Source of the DNA: an uncultured Gammaproteobacteria bacterium
GTDB taxonomy: Bacteria; Pseudomonadota; Gammaproteobacteria; Pseudomonadales; Pseudohongiellaceae
Direction: 5' to 3'
Assembly: GCA_913060975.1 (NCBI GenBank)
Contig: CAJXVC010000003.1
Coordinates: 310,001-374,000, forward strand
DNA length: 64,000 bases
Below, piece after piece: positions 26,733 through 35,676 of the stretch. The stretch's first letter is position 1, and the number at the start of each line of letters is the position of its first letter. The position numbers were made by a program, and so were the translations under genes. A model generated the notes under the pieces. That model did not search any database and had not been told where the DNA came from. It saw only the letters and a list, made by a program, of their open reading frames with translations.

Positions 26733-26987
26733 TTACTCAGCCCGATCCTGATCGCTTGCTGAGGATTTACCAAGTAGCCGCATCAACAATTTAAAGCAGA
26801 CAATGATCAGAACGGCGGCCACCATGATGGCTGCCAGCATGACCACGATGGCGAGCAAGGTTTGCAGTAGCTCCGCCATCGAGATGTCTTGCCACATCGA
26901 CAATCCCCACAGACTTGCTGCAGCAATTGCGATGCCTGCCAGCGCGGCAGCTGTTTTTTTTCTGACGTTGAGTAGTGAAAAAATCAA
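26733..26987 (-). CDS. small membrane protein, unknown
   Basis: 84 residues with two hydrophobic helices (about 11-31 and 40-68) and a charged C-terminal tail (KSSASDQDRAE). Its ATG overlaps the stop of the zinc-finger gene as ATGA, so it is translated with it. No recognised family. Confidence 0.65.
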   Translation of the reverse strand: MIFSLLNVRKKTAAALAGIAIAAASLWGLSMWQDISMAELLQTLLAIVVMLAAIMVAAVLIIVCFKLLMRLLGKSSASDQDRAE

Positions 26988-27436
26988 AAGTCTGGATGTC
27001 CTTCGCTATCGTGATATGTCGCTTTGCATTCCGGGTAGCTGCGGCAGCCCCAGAATTCGCCGTGTTTACCTTTGCGTTTGGTGAGCAGATTGCCACATTT
27101 GCGGCACCGAAAGGCAGGCTCTGGGGCGCCATTATGATCGGCCAGACGCACTTTGCAACCCTTGCTATAACCACTGCAAAACCAGTATTCGCCTTTGTCC
27201 GCTTCTGCTTTGACCATCTGTCGCGTACACAGAGGGCAACGATAGTCTTCATTGATTTCGGTGCTGGGTTTGCCATGCAAGTCATTGAGCGTCGCCCGGC
27301 ACTTCGGAAAATCACTGCAGCCCCAGAACGGGCCCTTCTTGCCCTCGCGGCGCAACATGGGTTTGCGACACTCCGGGCAGGGGTAGTGTTTGTCTCTTGC
27401 CGGTTTATCACTGATTGGTTTGTCGTTGTCAGTCAT
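26984..27436 (-). CDS. three-repeat topoisomerase-type C4 zinc-finger protein
   Basis: 150 residues made almost only of three zf-C4_Topoisom repeats: CPECRKPMLRREGKKGPFWG-CSDFPKC (about 20-45), CPLCTRQMVK...CSGYSKGC (about 69-93) and CRKCGNLLTKRKGKHGEFWG-CRSYPEC (about 114-139). Such fingers bind single-stranded DNA at the C terminus of topoisomerase I; here they stand alone, like YrdD. Nucleic-acid binding is inferred. Follows hisC by 56 bp on the same strand. Confidence 0.85.
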   Translation of the reverse strand: MTDNDKPISDKPARDKHYPCPECRKPMLRREGKKGPFWGCSDFPKCRATLNDLHGKPSTEINEDYRCPLCTRQMVKAEADKGEYWFCSGYSKGCKVRLADHNGAPEPAFRCRKCGNLLTKRKGKHGEFWGCRSYPECKATYHDSEGHPDF

Positions 27437-27492
27437 GCGCAGTTCCCGAGCAATAGACCGAGTGTCGAAACAGGTTTGGCAAGCAGCCAGAA

Positions 27493-28566
27493 TCAGGCAA
27501 GCAGTTCGTGTAAAGCTTCCAGCAGTCGGTCGTTTTCAGCGTCAGTACCAATGCTGATGCGTAATTTGTCCCGCAAGCGATCCTGATCGAAATAGCGGAT
27601 CAGAATTTTGCGTTCTTTCAATGCCAGTTGCAGTGCTTTGGCATCCATCTTGTCGGGCACTTGTGCAAGCACAAAATTGGCATGGCTGGGCAGGACAGTA
27701 AATCCCAGTGAGTTCAATTGCTCAGTGAGCGAGTTGCGCGACTGACGCACCCGCTCCCAGGTCGATTGGGCGTAGTCTTGATCGGTGATTGCCGCCAACG
27801 CGAGTTTTTGAGCGATCAAGTCGGTGTTGTAACTGTCCCGGGTCTTGTACAGCATTGGCGCAATGAGACTTTCGGCGCCCAGTCCATAACCAAAACGCAA
27901 GCCGGCCAGTGAATAGCCTTTGCTCATTGTTCGCAGGATCAGCACATTTTCGTGTTTGTCGATCAGTGGCACAGACTGGTAGTTCTGCTCGGGCTCGATG
28001 AAATCCACATAGGCCTCATCAACTAAAAGAATACCCGAAAAAGCCGCTGCCAATTCAGACAAGTAATCCTGACTCAGCAATTTGCCGCTAGGCGCGTGCG
28101 GATTCACCAGAATGCAAAGTTTGGCATTGGCCTGTTGCAGCTGCTGGGCGAAATCTGCCGGCATTGACCAGTCTTCCTGCAAGTCAATCTCGTGAAGTTT
28201 GCAACCCTGAACGTCGACCAGCACGGGGTACAGTGAGTAGCTCGGCCGTGTTACCGCAACGGTTTCGTTGCTGTCTACATAAGTGGTCAGAATCAATCGC
28301 AGCAGTTCATCGCCGCCATTGGTGGCCATAATATTGTCTGGACTTATGCCATGCAGTTGCGCTGCCGCCCGACGGAAATCATCAGCCAGTGGCGGCGGAT
28401 AGCGTCTTAAGCTAGCAGCATCCAGATTGCGCAGTGCTGCTTGGGCTTTTTCTGAAACAGGGTAGGGGTTCTCATTGGTATTGAGCTTGATGACCGCAGG
28501 GTCATTGAGCTGTTCACCAGGAGAGTATCCTTGCATCTTTTCAATATTCGGGCGTTGATAGGTCAT
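27493..28566 (-). CDS. hisC: histidinol-phosphate aminotransferase
   Basis: 357 residues. Type I PLP aminotransferase: starts with KLNTNENPYPVSEKA, ATNGGDELLRLI cofactor region, NPHAPSG, VDEAYVDFI (Asp contact) and the Schiff-base lysine in TMSKGYSLAGLRFGYG. Converts imidazole acetol phosphate and glutamate to histidinol phosphate; tyrosine/phenylalanine transamination is a known side activity. Not next to other his genes, as is common in gammaproteobacteria with split his loci. Confidence 0.92.
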   Translation of the reverse strand: MTYQRPNIEKMQGYSPGEQLNDPAVIKLNTNENPYPVSEKAQAALRNLDAASLRRYPPPLADDFRRAAAQLHGISPDNIMATNGGDELLRLILTTYVDSNETVAVTRPSYSLYPVLVDVQGCKLHEIDLQEDWSMPADFAQQLQQANAKLCILVNPHAPSGKLLSQDYLSELAAAFSGILLVDEAYVDFIEPEQNYQSVPLIDKHENVLILRTMSKGYSLAGLRFGYGLGAESLIAPMLYKTRDSYNTDLIAQKLALAAITDQDYAQSTWERVRQSRNSLTEQLNSLGFTVLPSHANFVLAQVPDKMDAKALQLALKERKILIRYFDQDRLRDKLRISIGTDAENDRLLEALHELLA

Positions 28567-28699
28567 GGCCTGAGCCGGAGGGGCGGCGAAAAACAGTGAA
28601 GGTTAATGGGTATTGTATCAGTGGGCAACTGAATCTGCCTGGCATAGGCCAACTCGCAACCGGTTTCAATGTAGCAAGTCGGAGCAATTCGCAGCGATC

Positions 28700-29521
28700 C
28701 TAGTTCTCAGCAGCTGGCCGGTAGGTTTGCAATCTTGCCGTCCAGCCAGCCAACCAGCGCTGCTCATTGCGTGCTTCGGGTGCATTGCGCACGCGCCGCT
28801 CGAGCATCCGTGCCGCTGAGTTAATGAAGCTGTCAAGGTCGGTCGCTGCAGGTTCCATGTTCTGCAAGACTTGCAGTAAACCCCAACCTTGTCCCTGATA
28901 ACGCTCACTGACGCGCAAGCCGCTACCCTTGAAATGCAAGTAGTCAATCAAGGCATACAAGCCATAAGGTGGGGCCGCTCTGGCGACTGACTCGAAGCGT
29001 TGTTCAATGACCGACACCTCCGCTGCAGGTAGGCCAGCTGTTAGTTCCGGCAGTGTTTGCCATAAACGTCTTGCTATAAACACTGCCTGTTCATTTCGCG
29101 TTGCATAGAGAAAGCGGCGCAGTTGTCCCATTTTAGGCATGGCAAACTGCGCATAAAACTCGGAACGGCTTTGCCACGGCGCCCCGCTGTGGCGGGCCGC
29201 AGCAATCCAGTCCGGTACGTCGAGACCTTCGGTGAGCATGAAATCGATTAAAGCCGGAAAAGTTTCCTCAAATGGGGCCTGCTGGCCGGCAGGAATCCAG
29301 ATAAAGTGGCCAATTCCAAGGGAGGGGAATTGCTCACCTTCGTTCCAGCCGGTGAGGCAGTCCTGATCGCGGTTGCACTCATTGGTGAAAATCTGGTCGC
29401 CGAGCCAGGACAATTGCCGCGAAGACAATTCTGGTAATTGTGCCCAAACGCTGGAAAAAGTCGCGAATTGGAACAGCAATAACGCGAAAAACCTGTTGAA
29501 TCTATTTGAATTTGCTGGCAT
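28700..29521 (-). CDS. conserved exported protein, lysozyme-like (function unknown)
   Basis: 273 residues from ATG 29521; an open frame runs to 29605 but without signal-peptide character. Signal peptide (about 6-26, ending VWAQ). The mature start has LSWLGDQIFTNEC, then WNEGEQFPSLGIGHFIWIPAG (about 60-80), a conserved block I recall in uncharacterised gammaproteobacterial exported proteins that resembles a goose/phage lysozyme-type active-site region. Two nearby cysteines (NECNRDQDC) could form a disulfide. I cannot assign a reaction. Confidence 0.65.
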   Translation of the reverse strand: MPANSNRFNRFFALLLFQFATFSSVWAQLPELSSRQLSWLGDQIFTNECNRDQDCLTGWNEGEQFPSLGIGHFIWIPAGQQAPFEETFPALIDFMLTEGLDVPDWIAAARHSGAPWQSRSEFYAQFAMPKMGQLRRFLYATRNEQAVFIARRLWQTLPELTAGLPAAEVSVIEQRFESVARAAPPYGLYALIDYLHFKGSGLRVSERYQGQGWGLLQVLQNMEPAATDLDSFINSAARMLERRVRNAPEARNEQRWLAGWTARLQTYRPAAEN

Positions 29522-29852
29522 TTTGAGTTGTTCTGTTAATGTGACAACCGGGCTATAAGCAGGTCTCGAAGGCATGGAAAAATGCTGCGCCGCTGTCTCG
29601 ATCAAGGCCGGGACTCTCCAATGCGCCTGAGTCCTTGCGCGAAATTAAGCACAAGCAAGCGCGCTAACAGGAAACCGGGACAATACTATCAGCTTGCCGC
29701 GACCCATGATTACATAGTCGGCCAGCAACGCTGATTGCGTAGTAGAACGATAAACTGCACAAAAGACTGCACAAACGATAAGCGCAATAGAAAACTGGAT
29801 CAGTGGTGCTAGTCAAAAACGGCTTGCACGGTTGACCAGAGGCTGAAAGGTA
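29522..29852. other. 331-bp divergent intergenic region
   Basis: Lies between the start of the exported protein (minus) and the GAF-ATPase gene (plus). Contains a short direct repeat, ACTGCACAAA, at 29753-29762 and again shortly after (about 29767-29776). No clear -35/-10 pair; should contain both promoters. No RNA gene seen. Confidence 0.35.
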
Positions 29853-32174
29853 ATGACTGAAACCGCAACCACAGATGATGTAGAGATCGAATCGGACGCA
29901 TCCGATGTGCCAGGCGGTGCTTCGAAAGACGAGTTTGTTGCCAAGCTCTCGAAAATCTATCAGCGCCTGAAGTACAGCAAGAAATTAAAAGTGGCAATGA
30001 AGGAGGTTGAAAAAGACCTGCTTGAGTTGCTTGGTGTGCGGCTGTTTACCATTTATCAGTCCGTTGATAACGGCAAAGAGATCATGGCCAGCATCAAAGG
30101 CGGTGATCCTGATGACGACGACTCAATTGAAATTCGTGTGCCTTTCAGCACGACATCTCTGGCGGGATACGTAGCGCTTAGTCAGCGCGCGCTGGTTATT
30201 CGCAATGTTAAAGACAGTAAGGAATTGACGGATGTTCACCCCCGTCTGCAATTTGACAGCAAATTCAGCGACGCCAAAGGCTGGGCGGTCAAATCCCAGA
30301 TTGTTGTGCCTATCAAGGATGAGATCCTGTTAGGGGTCATCCAGCTCATTAATTTTGAAGGTGATCGCGAGTTCACCAAGATCGACCTCAAGCATGCCTT
30401 GATGGTCAGTCAAATGTTAGCCAAACAATTTCGCTCTTCATTGCAAAGCACCCAGGGGCCTTTCGACTATTTGGTGCAAAAGGGCAAGATCACCAGCGCC
30501 GAGTTGGATGAGCTGAAAAATAAAACATCACTGTACGGCGGTTCAGTAACGCGTACGCTCATGGATGACTTCAAAGTTGAAGCAGACATGATCGGCAAGT
30601 CACTGGAATATTATTACCGCGTTCCGTACATGAAGTATGACCCCAACCATGAATTACCAACTGACTTGCTGGAAAACATCGGTGTAAGTTACTTGCGCAG
30701 CAATCTCTGGCTACCGGTAGCGGGCAACAAGGAAGAGGCTGTCATTCTGATCGACGACCCTTCCGATTATCAACGCATCATGGAAATCCAGGGCGTTGTG
30801 AATGCTCGCAACTATATATTCCGCGTCGGTTTGCCCGAGCATATTTTACAGTTCCTGCGGGGTGGCGGGCCGGACGATTATGAAGAGGGCTTCGACGATA
30901 TTTTCTCCGGTATGGATGATGGGGGTATCGAGCTCGAAGACAGCGATGAGGATGAAGAAGACGAAGCGCTTGCCGAAACCTCGACCATCATCCAGCTCGT
31001 CAACCGGATTATTACTGAGTCGGATCGCTTGGGGGCTTCGGATATCCACATCGAACCGGGCAAGGACAACGCCCCAGGTGGCGTGCGCATTCGAGTGGAT
31101 GGCATTTGTCGGGAATTGTTAAAAATCCCCAAGGAACACTGCGCGGCATTGATAGCCCGCATCAAGGTTATCTCGCGGCTCAATATTGCGGAAAAACGCT
31201 TGCCACAGGACGGCAAGTGCAAGCTGAAAGTGCGTGGCAAGAAGCTCGAGTTGCGTGTGGCCACAGTGCCAACGGTGCAAGGTGAGAGTGCCGTGTTGCG
31301 TATTCTTGCTGCTGGTAGTGCGATGCCGCTGGACAAGTTGAATATGCATCCTCTCAATCATCAGAAGGTGGTTGATCTGTCGGCACATCCCCACGGCCTG
31401 TTTCTGGTAGTTGGGCCAACCGGTTCTGGTAAAACCACTACGTTGCACGCGGTACTGGGTTACATCAACAAGCCGGAGCGCAAGATTTGGACCGCTGAAG
31501 ATCCGGTGGAAATTACCCAGCCCGGATTGCAGCAAGTGCAGATGCTACCGAAGATTGATTTTACGTTTGCCACAGCGATGCGGGCATTCTTGCGTGCTGA
31601 CCCGGATGTAATTCTGATCGGTGAGATGCGCGACCATGAAACCGCCAGTATCGGCGTCGAAGCCTCGCTGACAGGTCACCTTGTGTTATCAACCTTGCAC
31701 ACGAACTCGGCGCCAGAGACCATTACCCGTCTGCTCGATCTTGGCCTTGACCCGGTCAACTTCTCCGACGCCTTGCTGGGTGTATTGGCCCAGCGACTCA
31801 TGCGAACTCTGTGTCCCAAGTGTAAAGAACCCTACAAGCCCGAACAGAAAGAGCTCGATCATCTGGCGGACAATTACGGTCGCGAGATGTTTGAACAGGA
31901 CATGCAGGAATTCGATTTCAGCAAGCATGAGCTGATGCGTGCTGTAGGCTGTGACGAATGCGGTAATACCGGCTATAAAGGCCGAACAGGTATTCACGAA
32001 CTGCTGGTAGGTACCCACGAATTGCAGAGCATGATCTACCGCAAAGCCGAGCTGGATGACATTCGTGCCCAGGCACTGAAGGACGGCATGCGTACCATGA
32101 AGCAAGATGGTATTCACAAGATTCTGACTGGTTACACCGATTATCAGCAGCTGCTGCGCGTCGTGGCTGAGTAA
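29853..32174 (+). CDS. GspE/PilB-type secretion ATPase with N-terminal GAF domain
   Basis: 773 residues. GAF domain (about 40-200), MshEN/T2SSE_N domain (about 205-330), a very acidic linker (about 330-370: DDIFSGMDDGG and DSDEDEEDE), then the hexameric ATPase: Walker A GPTGSGKTTT near 523, Walker B DPDVILIGEMRD, HLVLSTLHTN His box, and the tetracysteine CPKC...CDECGN with IHELL. Extends or powers type IV pili or type II secretion. The GAF input and lack of pil/gsp neighbours are unusual. An adjacent gene of 107 residues follows after 212 bp. Confidence 0.88.
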   Translation: MTETATTDDVEIESDASDVPGGASKDEFVAKLSKIYQRLKYSKKLKVAMKEVEKDLLELLGVRLFTIYQSVDNGKEIMASIKGGDPDDDDSIEIRVPFSTTSLAGYVALSQRALVIRNVKDSKELTDVHPRLQFDSKFSDAKGWAVKSQIVVPIKDEILLGVIQLINFEGDREFTKIDLKHALMVSQMLAKQFRSSLQSTQGPFDYLVQKGKITSAELDELKNKTSLYGGSVTRTLMDDFKVEADMIGKSLEYYYRVPYMKYDPNHELPTDLLENIGVSYLRSNLWLPVAGNKEEAVILIDDPSDYQRIMEIQGVVNARNYIFRVGLPEHILQFLRGGGPDDYEEGFDDIFSGMDDGGIELEDSDEDEEDEALAETSTIIQLVNRIITESDRLGASDIHIEPGKDNAPGGVRIRVDGICRELLKIPKEHCAALIARIKVISRLNIAEKRLPQDGKCKLKVRGKKLELRVATVPTVQGESAVLRILAAGSAMPLDKLNMHPLNHQKVVDLSAHPHGLFLVVGPTGSGKTTTLHAVLGYINKPERKIWTAEDPVEITQPGLQQVQMLPKIDFTFATAMRAFLRADPDVILIGEMRDHETASIGVEASLTGHLVLSTLHTNSAPETITRLLDLGLDPVNFSDALLGVLAQRLMRTLCPKCKEPYKPEQKELDHLADNYGREMFEQDMQEFDFSKHELMRAVGCDECGNTGYKGRTGIHELLVGTHELQSMIYRKAELDDIRAQALKDGMRTMKQDGIHKILTGYTDYQQLLRVVAE

Positions 32175-32386
32175 GACTGTTCCGCACCCACACTGGTTAG
32201 AGTGTTAGCTTACTTTTCTACCCATAAATCCCCCGCGAATACAGTGACTTGCAGTCATACTGTCGATTGCCGCACAGTCCTGATTTGAACTGGCTCCCAC
32301 TCTGGGAAATTGCTATTTCCATTGCCTATGACGCGACATATAGTCGCCAAGTGTCAATTTTGAAATGAAATTGATCGGGAGGATTT

Positions 32387-32710
32387 ATGCAAAAGTCGAA
32401 TCGGGCTCTGAAGCCCTTTGCCTATATGGCAGTGCTGTTCGCAACGCTTGGTATTGCGATAGCCAATGTCACTCTGAGCCAATTGGGATTGGAGAGCAAT
32501 TATGTCATCTTGTTCTCATTGGCTTTCGTATTGGCCATTTTGTTGGTTAGCCGCAACTGGTTCTTCATTGCCATTGTGCTGCTTGGTGTGGCCAGTATTA
32601 ACTTGCCGGATGAAACTCTCTGGCTCTATGGTCTGGACCGGGACGTGCTGATAGCCATGGTATGCGCCATTATTCTGGTACCCACTGCCGCGAGTCTCTT
32701 CTCGCGTTAA
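32387..32710 (+). CDS. small integral membrane protein, unknown
   Basis: 107 residues with about four hydrophobic helices (12-32, 38-56, 58-75, 86-104) and a basic N terminus. GGGAGG ribosome site before ATG 32387 is strong. Followed by a good terminator (32760-32790). No recognised family. Confidence 0.75.
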   Translation: MQKSNRALKPFAYMAVLFATLGIAIANVTLSQLGLESNYVILFSLAFVLAILLVSRNWFFIAIVLLGVASINLPDETLWLYGLDRDVLIAMVCAIILVPTAASLFSR

Positions 32711-32759
32711 ACCAGCTGCAAGCTTCGCAACTGGCTTGCTACCTGTCACATGAACTGAG

Positions 32760-32793
32760 CAACCCGCTCGAGGACTCCTCGGGCGGGTTGTTT
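32760..32793 (+). terminator. Rho-independent terminator
   Basis: CAACCCGC-TCGAGGA pairs with TCCTCGG-GCGGGTTG (15-bp stem with one G-T wobble), followed by TTTGCGTTT. Ends transcription of the 107-residue membrane gene. Confidence 0.7.
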
Positions 32794-32807
32794 GCGTTTA
32801 TCTATTA

Positions 32808-33260
32808 TTAGTTAGCCAGCAAAGGGGAGGCGATATCATAAGACATGACGCGCCACTGTTCGTTCAGGCGTGTCAGTGTTATCCGCGCTTCGCCAGGCGC
32901 TTCGGTAAACATCAGTCCCACAGTGAACTGAGCGACACTCGGGGTACTCCCAAAGGGTAGCAACGGTATGTCAGCGCCACCGCTGAGCGTTGTCAGCGCC
33001 TCCAGGTCGCCGAGCGCGCGTGGGATAGACGCGACATAGGCGTTAAGCGACTCGGCCGGTATAGCGGTCAACAGGTCCGGGTGGGCGTATTCAATCAGGG
33101 TTTGTGCCGTGCCACTGCTCAGCGTGTTTTCGACCACCCGTAAGGTGAGGGTGCGGGCGGCGTCATCCATAGAATATTGACGCCAGACGCCACTGGCGAA
33201 CAAAACCACTAACAAGCTGATGACAATCAGGGCGATTACAAGAGGGGAGCGTCGGGTCAT
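32808..33260 (-). CDS. membrane-anchored protein of unknown function
   Basis: 150 residues. One N-terminal membrane helix (about 7-25, MTRRSPLVIALIVISLLVVL) acts as signal anchor. The rest appears to be a periplasmic alpha+beta domain ending in NEQWRVMSYDIASPLLAN, like NTF2-like or DUF2939-type domains, which is only a guess. Convergent with the preceding membrane-protein gene across its terminator. Confidence 0.65.
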   Translation of the reverse strand: MTRRSPLVIALIVISLLVVLFASGVWRQYSMDDAARTLTLRVVENTLSSGTAQTLIEYAHPDLLTAIPAESLNAYVASIPRALGDLEALTTLSGGADIPLLPFGSTPSVAQFTVGLMFTEAPGEARITLTRLNEQWRVMSYDIASPLLAN

Positions 33261-33386
33261 ATACTCAGGTCGATTAGGAGGTTTCTGGCAGCTTTGTGAA
33301 CGAACGTTATTATAGATGTAAAAACTTCAATAAAAACAGCAACAAAAGAGAGGTTGATTACGGCAAGGTCAAAATCACCCTTGTTT

Positions 33387-33395
33387 TTATGCACA
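33387..33395 (+). promoter_or_regulatory. DnaA-box-like site TTATGCACA
   Basis: Exact match to the DnaA consensus TTATNCACA, in the AT-rich gap. Confidence 0.4.
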
Positions 33396-33576
33396 TAATT
33401 TACCCGCTGGTCACAAAAATCTGTAAATACACGGGTATTATTTTTAACTGATCTTTCCATAACGTCTAACATACTGATATTTAACAACTAATTTGATTGC
33501 CTAATTTTTAATCAATTTGTGTCAATTGGGCGTATTTACGCGGTTTGCGCGATTTTTCGAGAATTTATTAACAAAG

Positions 33577-33599
33577 TTATCCACAGATTCTGTGGAGAA
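33577..33599. promoter_or_regulatory. DnaA-box-like inverted pair
   Basis: TTATCCACA (33577-33585), identical to the strongest E. coli DnaA box, is followed after five bases by TGTGGAGAA (33591-33599), one mismatch from the same box in reverse. Together they form an inverted pair that could bind two DnaA protomers. Confidence 0.45.
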
Positions 33600-33803
33600 A
33601 AACCGGTAGCACAAAATTCTATGAAAAGCGTTACTCCTCAATAGTTTACTACAATGAGTTGTAAAGTCTTGCGAGCTTGTCGTCGTAAGTAAGGGTGTTC
33701 GGCGATGAATTTTACGGGTGAAAAATCTAACCTTGAATCTTATTCTGCCGACCCCATTAGTATGGTATGTTAACAATCACTTCTTACTTCGAAGTCGTAG
33801 TAA

Positions 33804-34439
33804 ATGATTGAATTAAGTGGCGACATCCCTTTTCTCTGGCGCCTCAGCGCTGAAAGTAGCGAAGGCTACTGTTCGGTTGCCATGGTAGTGCCTTGTCCTC
33901 CCGAAACAGAGATCCATGATCTGACGATTGAGACCAGCGTGCTGAGTCTCTCGTCGGACAGTACGCGTTCGGAAACTGAAGAGACACTGGAGTGGAATCA
34001 GGAAGACATCAACCTGTTTCTGAAACTGGTCAATCAACGCAATATCAGCAGCAATCAACCTATGACTGATACTGTGCGAGTCGACCTGACTGATCCAGAC
34101 ATCATCGATATTATACACGTTGTCGCTGCCGCCGGTTTTGGCGTGGCTTTTACTTCTTGTGGTTTGTTAAAACAATCCGATGGCAGTTTGCCAGTGCACA
34201 ATTTTGACGTCGGCTCGTTCGCTTCGCTCAATACTTTAAACGGCTTCAAGTCTTGTGTTGTTGTCGATGTTGAGGACGATGACGTGGTTTGTGTCTTGCT
34301 CGATGATATTGATGTGCGTTCGCTGGATGATTTTGACCAACTCTCGCGGCATGATTTGCTATTGGTCAAGCGTCTGGACATTCTGCATCCGGAGTTTGCT
34401 GAAAGCCGCATCAAGCCGTCCGGCGCTGTCCTGCACTAG
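33804..34439 (+). CDS. hypothetical protein, acidic
   Basis: 211 residues, no signal peptide or membrane segment, rich in Asp, Val and Leu (VVVDVEDDDVVCVLLDDIDV near 152-171). No family recognised. A beta-strand-rich domain after about 90 (DTVRVDLTDPDIIDII) may be a separate module. The ATG at 33804 lacks a ribosome site. Codon use looks normal for the window, so I treat it as real but unassigned. Confidence 0.6.
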   Translation: MIELSGDIPFLWRLSAESSEGYCSVAMVVPCPPETEIHDLTIETSVLSLSSDSTRSETEETLEWNQEDINLFLKLVNQRNISSNQPMTDTVRVDLTDPDIIDIIHVVAAAGFGVAFTSCGLLKQSDGSLPVHNFDVGSFASLNTLNGFKSCVVVDVEDDDVVCVLLDDIDVRSLDDFDQLSRHDLLLVKRLDILHPEFAESRIKPSGAVLH

Positions 34440-34489
34440 CCCCTGGATACATTCCCGGTATCGATCCATTTCGCCGACTTGCAAATTGC

Positions 34490-35647
34490 TTACAACTGCA
34501 GCGATTCGAATATTCGTTCGGCTGCTTGTTGCGGCGACATGTTGACGGTATCGATTATCAGGTCCGGGGCTTCAGGTGCCTCATAGGGGCTGTCGATGCC
34601 GGTGAAATTCTTGATATCGCCGCGGCGGGCTTTGCCATAAAGCCCTTTCGGGTCACGTTCCTCACACACCGCTAGCGGCGTATTCACAAATACCTCAACG
34701 AATTGCCCTGCCGGCAACAGTTGCCGCGCCATGGCTCGCTCGGCTCGGAAGGGTGAGATAAAGCTGCTGATGACAATGAGGCCGGCATCCAGCATCAGCT
34801 TGGCGGTTTCAGCAACGCGGCGAATATTTTCCACGCGGTCGGCGTCGGTAAAGCCCAGATCCTTGTTCAAGCCATGTCGCACGTTGTCGCCGTCGAGTAA
34901 ATAGGAGTGGCGACCACAGGCCAACAATTTCTTTTCCAACAAGTTGGCGATGGTTGATTTGCCTGACCCTGACAATCCGGTAAGCCAGATAAGTTTGGGT
35001 GTTTGTTGCTTGATAGCAGCGCGACTTTGTTGGTCCACTGCCAGGGCCTGCCAGTGCACATTGCTGGCCCGGCGCAGACCGTGTAACACGTGTCCGCGAC
35101 CGAGCACTGTGTGCGAATTCTCACTGTGTAGCGTAAATTCTGCCAGTGCGGGGCATAGTGCTACCGGGTCGTAAGCGATGGCGTCCGACAAAGCCAGATT
35201 GACCACGCCGGTTTCACCTGTTTGTAATTCGCTGGCCGCAGCTTGCTGCCCGGCATCGAGGCGATACTTCAGGCGACTGATTGCGGCCCGGGTCGTGCCT
35301 GCTGGCGCCGTCAATTGGTAGTTGCGCCCCGGCAGCATAGGCTCTGGGTCAAGCCACTCGATCTGCGCCATAAATTGATCGGCAACTTCCGGCCGGGCAT
35401 CGGCCTGCACAATAAGTTGCCCGGTTTGCACTGCAATGTTGGCAGACAATTGCAAATGCACTTCGGTATCAGGATTGGCACTTTGCAGGCTGTCGCCATC
35501 TGGCGTAGTAAGCAGGGCGGTTCCGAGCATTTCCCCGGAGGGCATGAGCACCAGCGCCATCGAGCTTGTCAATTCACCACTGAGTAGCGTGCCGGTGATA
35601 CGGTCATCACTGGCAGTGCCGGTTATTAGTAAACGCATGGGCTGCAT
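34490..35647 (-). CDS. cysC: APS kinase fused to CysN domains II-III, GTPase domain missing
   Basis: 385 residues. C-terminal APS kinase (about 205-385) has the P-loop GLSGSGKST (224-232), [23 protein letters not shown] and GLYGKARRG, so it should phosphorylate adenylylsulfate to PAPS. Residues 1-90 resemble the EF-Tu-like domain II of CysN ([18 protein letters not shown]) and 91-200 domain III ([21 protein letters not shown] and [10 protein letters not shown]). This is CysNC/NodQ architecture without the N-terminal GTPase domain; the upstream gene is an acyl-CoA dehydrogenase, so it is not simply a separate gene. AGGAG lies about 13 bases before ATG 35647. Confidence 0.83.
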   Translation of the reverse strand: MQPMRLLITGTASDDRITGTLLSGELTSSMALVLMPSGEMLGTALLTTPDGDSLQSANPDTEVHLQLSANIAVQTGQLIVQADARPEVADQFMAQIEWLDPEPMLPGRNYQLTAPAGTTRAAISRLKYRLDAGQQAAASELQTGETGVVNLALSDAIAYDPVALCPALAEFTLHSENSHTVLGRGHVLHGLRRASNVHWQALAVDQQSRAAIKQQTPKLIWLTGLSGSGKSTIANLLEKKLLACGRHSYLLDGDNVRHGLNKDLGFTDADRVENIRRVAETAKLMLDAGLIVISSFISPFRAERAMARQLLPAGQFVEVFVNTPLAVCEERDPKGLYGKARRGDIKNFTGIDSPYEAPEAPDLIIDTVNMSPQQAAERIFESLQL

Positions 35648-35676
35648 GGCTTGCGATTGTCTCCTGCTGGTCTGCG

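Larger units (their letters stand above)
33261..33803. other. 543-bp AT-rich intergenic region with DnaA-box-like sites
   Basis: Clearly richer in A+T than its surroundings. No convincing gene; two small minus-strand frames in it look like chance. Holds two exact matches to the DnaA box TTATNCACA (33387-33395 and 33577-33585) and an inverted near-match (33591-33599). Separates two divergently transcribed genes, so it also holds their promoters. Confidence 0.5.

Noticed and set aside
33257..33487. 76-residue minus-strand frame overlapping the start of the membrane-anchored protein by four bases
   Set aside because: Lies in AT-rich sequence where hydrophobic chance frames are common, with no ribosome site. 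The ATGA overlap alone is not enough.
33522..33776. 84-residue minus-strand frame
   Set aside because: Basic, low-similarity, covers the DnaA-box sites; looks like chance.
33261..33803. Chromosomal origin of replication
   Set aside because: Only two exact DnaA boxes and no origin-type neighbouring genes; kept as a finding, not as an origin.
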